From positions 6,560,554 through 6,624,553 of the forward strand of contig NC_047070.1 in the NCBI RefSeq assembly GCF_902459465.1: a stretch of 64,000 nucleotides of DNA, written 5' to 3'. Each line of letters begins with the position of its first letter. Within the stretch, counting starts at the first letter, position 1. The DNA is from Asterias rubens. Taxonomy: Eukaryota > Echinodermata > Asteroidea > Forcipulatida > Asteriidae. Positions 23,901 through 35,900 of the stretch are shown piece after piece. The notes under the pieces were generated by a model. It saw only the letters and a program-made list of their open reading frames with translations, did not search any database and was not told the DNA's origin. Position numbers and translations under genes: made by a program.

Positions 23901-26900
23901 CTGAGAAGATCCTGCACATATACTAGTATTCATGGTGTACTAGTATTCATGGTCAGAAGGGCTGCATTAAGCCGAGAATTGTTTGGGTAGGGATTACATT
24001 TCAATTACAGTCTCTATGGCAAAACCAGAAAACAGTATGCTTGCTAAAAGGCTAAATTAAGAAGTAATACTCTACACGCGCAGAATACAACAATGCTTAG
24101 ATGTTTAGTCATAAAGAATGTGTGTATAGGAACACCCTGTTTATGCGAGGCAGTGGACACTATTGGTTGTTACTCAAAATAATTATTAGCATAAAACCTT
24201 ACTTGGTAACGAGTAATGGGGAGCTGTTGATAGTATAAAACATTGCGAGACCTCAGATTTATAATTTTATGGTCTCGAAATCAAGCATCTGAAAGTGTGA
24301 AAGTGTATTTTTTCCTTCACTATTATCTCACAACTTCAAAGACCAATTGAGCTCAAATTTTCACAGGTTTGTTATTTTATGCAAATGTTGAGATACACCA
24401 ATATTGTGAAGACTAGTCTTTGACAATTACCAATAGTGTCCAGGGTCTTTAAAGACAGTGGACACTATTGGTAATTGTCAAAGACTAGTCTTCACAATAT
24501 TGGTGTATCTCAACATTTGCATAAACTAACAAACCTGTGAAAATTTGAGCTCAATCGGTCGTCGAAGTTGCGAGATAATAATGAAAGAAAAAACACCCTT
24601 GTCACACGAAGTTGGTTGCTTTTAGATGGTTGATTTCGAGACCTCAAGTTCTAAACTTGAGGTCTCGAAATCAAATTTGTGGAAAATTACTTCTTTCTCG
24701 AAAACTATGTCAGTTCAGAGGGAGCTGTTTCTCACAAAGTGTTATACTACATGTAATCATCAAGAAAGGTTTTATTACAATAAATATTTTGAGAAATAAC
24801 CAATAGTGTCTACTGCCTTTAACAAGACCACTACTATAACATTGACTATTTATTTATTTTTTAGTTTTATTTATTTATTTTTTAGTTTTATTTATTTTTT
24901 TTTTATTTTTTGGGGGGGGTTTTATAAAACCTACACATAGTAGGCCTACATGTAGATTGTACATATGATATTTTGTTTGCACTCAAAATGTTTATTGGAC
25001 CAAACCGTCTTTACCCAACCAGAATCAAAATGGGAAAACAACTTTCTGACAAAGCTTAACATGTATTTAACTGTTTATGTTTGAATGTAAGAGAAGATTT
25101 ATGTAAGGTTTTTTTAACAGGGGGGGTTGGTAATTAGCATACTTTATTGCTCTACAGCATTGGACCCGAAAGTCAACATTTCGATGATTTTGAATATTAT
25201 ATATCTTGTTTTCGTTCAAGACGTTCATTACACAGAGCGAGGAATTATTATTAGTCGATTAAAAAACACAAGACCGCCAGACTTGTCCGGTCATGACTTT
25301 ACTGGCTCGACACCCAGACTACAGGCCTGAGGCGTGTACAGTAGGCTGTCCAGTGTAAAAATCAAGCCCAGAAAACAGCAACCAATAATAAGACCGCGTT
25401 CCCACTGGATCCACAATTGCGAGATCGGGATCCCGCAACAAGATTGGTTGCAGTTGGTTGAATAAATTGGTTGAATAAATTTCCCCCTCCAGGGAAAAAA
25501 AAAAAACAAAAAAAAAAAAGATTGGTTGCAGGCATGAAATTGCGGTCGCGTTCCCACCTGAGTATGATTGCGCATTGATCCCCCTTTTTGAGAACGGAAG
25601 TGGGTTCAAAAGAACACTGTTTTGCTAGCAAATTGTGGGGTCTGATCGCCCTTTGCGTTCCCACTAGACTTTTTATCGCCCATTAATCCAAAAGGGCGAT
25701 CAGATCCCGCTCTAATCCTACTCCCAAGGAGGATCAAAATTGCACGGTCAGATCCTGATCGCCCTCGCGTTCCCACTGGAGCCTGTTTCTCATTGATCGC
25801 CCTTTGATCGCCCTTTCGGGGTGTTGATCGCCCTTTTCTCGAATTGGGAGATCAATGCGGGGTCCAGTGGGAACGGGGTCCAAGAGCACTACACCAATTA
25901 TGTTTACCAATATTTCAGCAGGGAGCATAGCATGTGTACAGTGCAAGTGTACATTACATATTCAATACAAGTTTTATCAGGACTTGAAAAGATTATACAC
26001 AACACTTTTAACCTGACATAAATAATATTTAACCTGACCTATTGAAAATTATCAGTCTGAAATGTTGCATAATAATACAGTATGTGGAGAGATGTGTTTG
26101 AATTTTTGGGGAAACTCCACAAGACTTAAAGTGCTACCAGTTTTACAAAACCAGAATTTATTTTACAATTGACCAGAATCAAAATGAGTTGAACAAGAAT
26201 TCAGAGAAGATCTACATGTAGATAGATCTAAATAACAAAATAATAAGATGAGAAAATAGAATTAGCTGTTGCAAACAACTTACCAACCAAATGGACCGAG
26301 AGTATAAATGCAAAAAATAGTTAATGGCCTGACGTTTCGACCCTAGCAGAGTCTTTCTCGAAGGCTAAATGACAACACAACAAACATGAACAGGTAACTA
26401 AGTGAAACATAAGCAGTGAAGTGGAAATACATGAATGGGGTTAGAAAGCATACATAAAAAAGCAGGGGGTAAACAATGAATAGGGGGACAAAAAAGGGGG
26501 GGGTGAAGGGAAGGGGCTGGCTTGACCACAAGCAAGAATATGGAAACACAAAGGACAACATCGAGGGTGGTGAGGTTGGGTAAAAAGTAATTTATATTAG
26601 TGAATGAGGCTCAGGCTAAAAGGCTATGGGGAAAAAAGGAGACGGCAAAACAAAAGGTTTATTAGTCGTTTCCTTCTTGGATGTTCAGACCATGGGGTTG
26701 AATGGTCTGGAGGCGTCTAATCCAGAGTTTCTCCCTACTCAAACGCACAGTCTCTCGGTGGTTGCCTAGTGCCTCTATGCCCTGTAAGATCATGTCAGAA
26801 ATGGAGTGATTAGGAAGATTGAAGTGATGACCTACAGGTGTATCTAGCTTTTGGGTCTTGACTGTAGATCTGTGGCCGTAGAAACGCCTCTTGAGTGTAG

Positions 26901-29900
26901 TTCTTGTTTCACCTATATATTGAACACCACAGACTCTGCAAGATATGAGATAAATGAGATTAGTGGTGGTGCAGGTCACATGACCCCTTGTCTTATGGGT
27001 GGTACCGCCGGTGTTACTGGTGAAGGAGTCCGATTCCCTGATGTGTTGTCTACAGACGATGCATTTGGAGATGTTGGAACACCTAAAAGTTCCCTGTGGT
27101 AGAGGGGGATTAACATCATCATTAATGGGAGGGACTTCTGCTCGGACAATGAGATCCCTGAGACTTGGTGGGCGTCTGTAGGCAACTATGGGTTCTTCCT
27201 GCACAGCACGTTGAAGTCGATCTGATGTGTGAAGAATATGATGGTTAGAACTGGTTATTTTACGAATGGGAGGAAGTGAGGGGTGGAAAGTGACAACAAA
27301 AGGAACTTTCCCCGTAGGACTCTGTTGTTTCTTTGGTCCTTTGGAAAGTACTGACTCCCTAGAACGAGCCTTGACTTTCTGGATAGCTCGATGGACTGCT
27401 AGAGAGCTATGACCCCTGGAAACAAGGTGTTTCTTAAGTTCCTGTGAGTGGTGGATAAAATCAGAATCATTAGAACAGATTCGACGGAGTCTGAGGGCCT
27501 GACTGTAGGCTATGCTGGTTTTGCAGTGTCGGGGGTGACAGCTAGTGGAATGTAGGTATTGGTGTTTATCTGTGGGTTTAACGAAGAGATCTGTGGTTAA
27601 GCCTACAACCGTCTTGAGAACCTTGACATCCAGAAAGTGTGTATCCTTGGTTGAGTATTCGCTCGTGAATTTGATGGTCCTGTGGAAGGAATTTATGTGA
27701 TTAATAAAAGCTTTGAGGCTTGCTTCATCGCTTGTCCAGATGAAAAAGATGTCATCGATATAGCGCCACCAGACCCAGGGACGGCAAGGGGCTGATGCCA
27801 ACATGCGCTGTTCAAGATGGCTCATGAAAAGGCACGCCATTGATGGTGCCATACGTGTGCCCATTGCAGTACCCTGTACCTGTAGGAAATTCTTACCCAT
27901 GAAAGAAAAGTTGTTTTTTGTTAGAACATGTTGCATGAGGGATACAATGTCTGAAATGGGCGGTGATGTGTGACCACTCTTAGCCAGAGCTGAAGAGCAG
28001 GCAGCAATCCCTTCATCTTGGGGAATGTTGGTGTATAGAGAGGTTACATCAAAAGTACCGATGATGGCTGTATTAGGGACCTGCTTCTGAATACCTGCGA
28101 TTTTGCGGAGAAAATCTGGAGTGTCATGAATGTATGATGGAATCTGCGGCATTAACGTCTTGAGAAAACTGTCAACAAAAAGAGAAATGTTCTCAGTGGG
28201 GGAACCATTGCCAGATATGATGGGTCTTCCTGGGTTGTCTGGTTTATGTATCTTTGGAAGGAGGTAAAACAATTTGAAAAGGACTGGTGAGTTGGACTCC
28301 TGCTATCGTCTAAAAAGTCTCCGAGTAGTTCCTGAAAATAGCACTCTACTTTAAAGAAATCACTATTATGCTATTTCTATTTAGTTTTAGCATTCAGTGT
28401 GCACAAAAATGTACAGTCAGAAGATTTTGCAGTGCAAAATGGTTGGTACCCCGACATGTTCATTCTTGTCTGAATAGAATCAGATAAGCGTACATGTAGT
28501 TTCATTACATTTTGCAGTATCATTATTGACTTTAGTTTTTTGTTATTATTCCTTGATGAAATCTGAGAAGATCCTGCACATATACTAGTATTCATGGTGT
28601 ACTAGTATTCATGGTCAGAAGGGCTGCATTAAGCCGAGAATTGTTTGGGTAGGGATTACATTTCAATTACAGTCTCTATGGCAAAACCAGAAAACAGTAT
28701 GCTTGCTAAAAGGCTAAATTAAGAAGTAATACTCTACACGCGCAGAATACAACAATGCTTAGATGTTTAGTCATAAAGAATGTGTGTATAGGAACACCCT
28801 GTTTATGCGAGGCAGTGGACACTATTGGTTGTTACTCAAAATAATTATTAGCATAAAACCTTACTTGGTAACGAGTAATGGGGAGCTGTTGATAGTATAA
28901 AACATTGCGAGACCTCAGATTTATAATTTTATGGTCTCGAAATCAAGCATCTGAAAGTGTGAAAGTGTATTTTTTCCTTCACTATTATCTCACAACTTCA
29001 AAGACCAATTGAGCTCAAATTTTCACAGGTTTGTTATTTTATGCAAATGTTGAGATACACCAATATTGTGAAGACTAGTCTTTGACAATTACCAATAGTG
29101 TCCAGGGTCTTTAAAGACAGTGGACACTATTGGTAATTGTCAAAGACTAGTCTTCACAATATTGGTGTATCTCAACATTTGCATAAACTAACAAACCTGT
29201 GAAAATTTGAGCTCAATCGGTCGTCGAAGTTGCGAGATAATAATGAAAGAAAAAACACCCTTGTCACACGAAGTTGGTTGCTTTTAGATGGTTGATTTCG
29301 AGACCTCAAGTTCTAAACTTGAGGTCTCGAAATCAAATTTGTGGAAAATTACTTCTTTCTCGAAAACTATGTCAGTTCAGAGGGAGCTGTTTCTCACAAA
29401 GTGTTATACTACATGTAATCATCAAGAAAGGTTTTATTACAATAAATATTTTGAGAAATAACCAATAGTGTCTACTGCCTTTAACAAGACCACTACTATA
29501 ACATTGACTATTTATTTATTTTTTAGTTTTATTTATTTATTTTTTAGTTTTATTTATTTTTTTTTTATTTTTTTGGGGGGGTTTTATAAAACCTACACAT
29601 AGTAGGCCTACATGTAGATTGTACATATGATATTTTGTTTGCACTCAAAATGTTTATTGGACCAAACCGTCTTTACCCAACCAGAATCAAAATGGGAAAA
29701 CAACTTTCTGACAAAGCTTAACATGTATTTAACTGTTTATGTTTGAATGTAAGAGAAGATTTATGTAAGGTTTTTTTAACAGGGGGGGTTGGTAATTAGC
29801 ATACTTTATTGCTCTACAGCATTGGACCCGAAAGTCAACATTTCGATGATTTTGAATATTATATATCTTGTTTTCGTTCAAGACGTTCATTACACAGAGC

Positions 29901-32900
29901 GAGGAATTATTATTAGTCGATTAAAAAACACAAGACCGCCAGACTTGTCCGGTCATGAGTTTACTGGCTCGACACCCAGACTACAGGCCTGAGGCGTGTA
30001 CAGTAGGCTGTCCAGTGTAAAAATCAAGCCCAGAAAACAGCAACCAATAATAAGACCGCGTTCCCACTGGATCCACAATTGCGAGATCGGGATCCCGCAA
30101 CAAGATTGGTTGCAGTTGGTTGAATAAATTGGTTGAATAAATTTCCCCCTCCAGGGAAAAAAAAAAAAAAAAAAAAAAAAGATTGGTTGCAGGCATGAAA
30201 TTGCGGTCGCGTTCCCACCTGAGTATGATTGCGCATTGATCCCCCTTTTTGAGAACGGAAGTGGGTTCAAAAGAACACTGTTTTGCTAGCAAATTGTGGG
30301 GTCTGATCGCCCTTTGCGTTCCCACTAGACTTTTTATCGCCCATTAATCCAAAAGGGCGATCAGATCCCGCTCTAATCCTACTCCCAAGGAGGATCAAAA
30401 TTGCACGGTCAGATCCTGATCGCCCTCGCGTTCCCACTGGAGCCTGTTTCTCATTGATCGCCCTTTGATCGCCCTTTCGGGGTGTTGATCGCCCTTTTCT
30501 CGAATTGGGAGATCAATGCGGGGTCCAGTGGGAACGGGGTCCAAGAGCACTACACCAATTATGTTTACCAATATTTCAGCAGGGAGCATAGCATGTGTAC
30601 AGTGCAAGTGTACATTACATATTCAATACAAGTTTTATCAGGACTTGAAAAGATTATACACAACACTTTTAACCTGACATAAATAATATTTAACCTGACC
30701 TATTGAAAATTATCAGTCTGAAATGTTGCATAATAATACAGTATGTGGAGAGATGTGTTTGAATTTTTGGGGAAACTCCACAAGACTTAAAGTGCTACCA
30801 GTTTTACAAAACCAGAATTTATTTTACAATTGACCAGAATCAAAATGAGTTGAACAAGAATTCAGAGAAGATCTACATGTAGATAGATCTAAATAACAAA
30901 ATAATAAGATGAGAAAATAGAATTAGCTGTTGCAAACAACTTACCAACCAAATGGACCGAGAGTATAAATGCAAAAAATAGTTAATGGCCTGACGTTTCG
31001 ACCCTAGCAGAGTCTTTCTCGAAGGCTAAATGACAACACAACAAACATGAACAGGTAACTAAGTGAAACATAAGCAGTGAAGTGGAAATACATGAATGGG
31101 GTTAGAAAGCATACATAAAAAAGCAGGGGGTAAACAATGAATAGGGGGACAAAAAAGGGGGGGGTGAAGGGAAGGGGCTGGCTTGACCACAAGCAAGAAT
31201 ATGGAAACACAAAGGACAACATCGAGGGTGGTGAGGTTGGGTAAAAAGTAATTTATATTAGTGAATGAGGCTCAGGCTAAAAGGCTATGGGGAAAAAAGG
31301 AGACGGCAAAACAAAAGGTTTATTAGTCGTTTCCTTCTTGGATGTTCAGACCATGGGGTTGAATGGTCTGGAGGCGTCTAATCCAGAGTTTCTCCCTACT
31401 CAAACGCACAGTCTCTCGGTGGTTGCCTAGTGCCTCTATGCCCTGTAAGATCATGTCAGAAATGGAGTGATTAGGAAGATTGAAGTGATGACCTACAGGT
31501 GTATCTAGCTTTTGGGTCTTGACTGTAGATCTGTGGCCGTAGAAACGCCTCTTGAGTGTAGTTCTTGTTTCACCTATATATTGAACACCACAGACTCTGC
31601 AAGATATGAGATAAATGAGATTAGTGGTGGTGCAGGTGACATGACCCCTTGTCTTATGGGTGGTACCGCCGGTGTTACTGGTGAAGGAGTCCGATTCCCT
31701 GATGTGTTGTCTACAGACGATGCATTTGGAGATGTTGGAACACCTAAAAGTTCCCTGTGGTAGAGGGGGATTAACATCATCATTAATGGGAGGGACTTCT
31801 GCTCGGACAATGAGTTCCCTGAGACTTGGTGGGCGTCTGTAGGCAACTATGGGTTCTTCCTGCACAGCACGTTGAAGTCGATCTGATGTGTGAAGAATAT
31901 GATGGTTAGAACTGGTTATTTTACGAATGGGAGGAAGTGAGGGGTGGAAAGTGACAACAAAAGGAACTTTCCCCGTAGGACTCTGTTGTTTCTTTGGTCC
32001 TTTGGAAAGTACTGACTCCCTAGAACGAGCCTTGACTTTCTGGATAGCTCGATGGACTGCTAGAGAGCTATGACCCCTGGAAACAAGGTGTTTCTTAAGT
32101 TCCTGTGAGTGGTGGATAAAATCAGAATCATTAGAACAGATTCGACGGAGTCTGAGGGCCTGACTGTAGGCTATGCTGGTTTTGCAGTGTCGGGGGTGAC
32201 AGCTAGTGGAATGTAGGTATTGGTGTTTATCTGTGGGTTTAACGAAGAGATCTGTGGTTAAGCCTACAACCGTCTTGAGAACCTTGACATCCAGAAAGTG
32301 TGTATCCTTGGTTGAGTATTCGCTCGTGAATTTGATGGTCCTGTGGAAGGAATTTATGTGATTAATAAAAGCTTTGAGGCTTGCTTCATCGCTTGTCCAG
32401 ATGAAAAAGATGTCATCGATATAGCGCCACCAGACCCAGGGACGGCAAGGGGCTGATGCCAACATGCGCTGTTCAAGATGGCTCATGAAAAGGCACGCCA
32501 TTGATGGTGCCATACGTGTGCCCATTGCAGTACCCTGTACCTGTAGGAAATTCTTACCCATGAAAGAAAAGTTGTTTTTTGTTAGAACATGTTGCATGAG
32601 GGATACAATGTCTGAAATGGGCGGTGATGTGTGACCACTCTTAGCCAGAGCTGAAGAGCAGGCAGCAATCCCTTCATCTTGGGGAATGTTGGTGTATAGA
32701 GAGGTTACATCAAAAGTACCGATGATGGCTGTATTAGGGACCTGCTTCTGAATACCTGCGATTTTGCGGAGAAAATCTGGAGTGTCATGAATGTATGATG
32801 GAATCTGCGGCATTAACGTCTTGAGAAAACTGTCAACAAAAAGAGAAATGTTCTCAGTGGGGGAACCATTGCCAGATATGATGGGTCTTCCTGGGTTGTC

Positions 32901-35900
32901 TGGTTTATGTATCTTTGGAAGGAGGTAAAACCTGGCTGTTCTACAGTCGACCGGGGAGAGAAACTTGTGAGCTTTCTTGGAGAGGTTGTCACGGTCATGC
33001 ATTTCGTCCAGTGTTAGTTGAATCTCCTTTGAGAAGGTGCCTGTTGGATCAGTGTCAAGTGGTTTATAATTAGTTTGGTTGTTCAGTTGTCTCATGGCTT
33101 CATCGATGTATTGCTGGCGGCCCATGACAACAACAGCAGAGCCCTTGTCGGCTGGCTTGATGATGATATCTTTCCGTGCTCGTAGAGTCTTAAGAGCCTC
33201 ACGCTCTTCTCTAGGGAGGTTGTCATGAGTCCTGTGGGTAGAAAGATCATTCGAGTTAATTTGTGAGCTAACAACCTGCACGTAAGTTTCAAGGGAAGGA
33301 ACACGGTTCTTAGGTGGTACCCATTTACTCTTACAGTAAAATGGCTCAGGGTCTATGGGTGGTGAGTCGAGGAAGAATTCACGGAGTCGAATTCTACGGT
33401 AGTAGTCAGTTAGGTCCTGACTAAGCTCAGCCTGATTAACTGTGGGAGGAGTGGGGCAGAAGTTAAGTCCCTTGGAGAGAAGGTCATTTTCTGCATCTGA
33501 AAGGGTACATGATGAGAGGTTAATTACTGTGGAGTGAGGGGCCGACGGTTCAGCTTCAGTGGGTACATTGCGTTTGAATCGTCTCCGTCTGTGATGCTGC
33601 TGTTTGGAGACAAGACGACCAATCTTGCCATTTCTCCTAGAAATCAGAACAGATTCAAGTTTAATAAGATCTATCTCATTTGTCTTATAAGGGTAATTCC
33701 ATGGTCAGTCGCTTTACACTTTTCTGTGTCATTTCTTGATCTTGGTGCAAGTACAATGTAGTTCTGTGTGAGATATTCTTTCCACTAAAGTTTATAGACT
33801 GATTTGTACTTGACACCCAAGGCTTTGAATTGATGATATTGGAAATGTTGTGGACTTTGTGCTCTGGATGTTTTAAAGTTGTAAAAACCGGTCAGTCGCA
33901 TTACACAAAAAGGACATAGAAAAAATTCACAAAACACGATTCAAAATTTTCCTCTAACTACACAACTTTTTACTAGATGCATTACACAACTCTTATAAGT
34001 ATCCAACAGGATACTTATAATGGTCAGCAACTGGAACTTTTAGGTATACATGGCAAAACCATGGTCGCATTAAAGGATTCGGGTACTTTTTCAAAATGTC
34101 CACAGATTTACATTAAACTTACAGGGTTTGAAGATAATGATAGTGGAAAGCTTCCCTTCAAATATTACTAACTAAGGTTATGTAGTTTTTGAGAAATGAG
34201 TAAAACAAGTCACAAAATAGTTACCAAAACTATTTTAGCATGTAAAATCCCCTTAACCAGTAATGATATTATACCAAAACCATAGCATAACTGGTTAATA
34301 CGTTTTTACATGCTAAAACTGAGACGAAAATTATTACTTTTACTCATTTCTCAAAAACTACAGCACCTAAGTAAGTAAAATTTCAAGGGAAGCTTTCTAC
34401 TATCATAATCTTCAAACTGTGTAAGTTTAATGTATATCTGTGGACATTGTGTTTTTTGTTAGGAAAAAGTACATACACCCTTTAAGGTCAGTCGCATTAC
34501 AGTTTTCCAGACAATGTAGCCACGCCTACATGGAGCCCAAGCTGGGTTCTTATTTGGCAAAATTGGGTTCCTTCCTAGTCAACAACTAAAAACAAATTTA
34601 TTTCATATGTTAGCAATAACTTCTAAGTGAAAAGAAAGTAGTGACAATAATTTGATATATAAGCATACTTTGTTACTCGAAAGAATTTTAAGATATTATC
34701 AGATTCATATCCAACATTTATGCACAAAGCTGTTACAAGATGAGGCAGCCCATTATTATTCAATTGAAAAACACAAATCCACTGGACTCGTCTGGTCATA
34801 AGTTTCACGGCCAAATGCTAAAAACGGCCTGCGATCCAGTGTAAATGTTGAGCCCTGAAAGGCCCATTCAGAGTAATCAATGCTTACAAATCTTTTAATT
34901 GTGGGAAGGTGGGTCAAAATAAATCAATGAGCGACTTTTGTTTTAACTACATTGTACATGTACACATACCAAGCCATCTTTTTAAAGTAAGGTTTCAGTG
35001 TGACCATAGAGCAGTGTGTGACTCATCGGAAATATTTTGGATAAAAGAAAGTCAACACAGCCACCCACTCCATCTGAGAATCATCAAGTGTTATTTGTTT
35101 CTTTAGCCTTTGTGTTAAATTCTGCTTTGCCAGTGCATCTCAAATCTGCTCCTTTTTTTTCAGTTGATTTTTGTCGTTCACATCCTTTTATCAGGAGTTA
35201 ACATTTTATTTATGTCTATACAAACCAAATTTATTTCCTCATTTGTATTTAGTTTTTAAGGTCAGTTGGTTTATCAAATTGTAATTTGCTTCCTATTTTT
35301 ACTTCAGTCGTTATCATTTCCAAAGTTTACCCTTTAACGTTTTATACTTATTTGACCTTTGTTGCATTAGTCTTGGGTTTGGTGCCCCTTCAAAATTTCT
35401 CATCACATGTAGACTTTAAGATTTTCCAACAGAAGTGCCCTTTGCAAAATGAAAATCGCCTTGCCCTCTCAAAGTTGAAATTACAGGCCCGAAACTGAAA
35501 ACATCATTAGGTCTTGAAATAACACGACACACAGCACCCACAACAATTGCTGTGGTGCCCTGTGCTTTTGCTGTGGTGCCCTGAGCTTTTGCTGTGGTGC
35601 CCTGTGCTTTTGCTGTGGTGCCCTGTGCTTTTGCTGCGGTGCCCTGTGCTTCTGCTGCGGTGCCCTGTGCTTTTGCTGTGGTGCCCTGTGCTTTTGCTGT
35701 GGTGCCCTGTGCTTTTGCTGTGGTGCCCTTTGAAAAGCTCAATACAAATTGCCATTTTCCTCATAGAGTTCACCTAACCACAGGAAAATTACTCTGCCCC
35801 CTTCACAAGCAAAGTTCAAGGCCTGCAACATGTACATGTAGCCTAAATATTTGTATGCCTTGGTTGCAGCAGGGTTCCGTTTGATAATCACTCTTAAAAT

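Larger units (their letters stand above)
23606..28267. repeat. 4.66-kb tandem duplication, unit 1
   Basis: 4,662 bp, nearly identical to 28268-32928 (4,661 bp); differences seen are isolated substitutions and homopolymer lengths. It carries half of a family F MITE, an inverted pair of family B MITEs, a GATCGCCC-rich module and a 5'-truncated Penelope-like frame. Confidence 0.9.
28268..32928. repeat. 4.66-kb tandem duplication, unit 2
   Basis: Direct repeat of unit 1. The junction at 28268 joins Penelope sequence (GAGGTAA) to MITE sequence (AATTTGAAAAGG) across the shared triplet AAC. Here the Penelope frame continues past the unit edge to 33703. Confidence 0.9.

Noticed and set aside
26851..27102. 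Plus-strand open frames across the Penelope region (also at 31512-31763)
   Set aside because: They are antisense shadows of the RT-endonuclease frame.
35416..35884. Repetitive open frames (KAQGTTA-type and Cys/Leu-rich) on both strands
   Set aside because: Produced by a 21-bp minisatellite; the composition mirrors on the opposite strand and no exon signals flank it.
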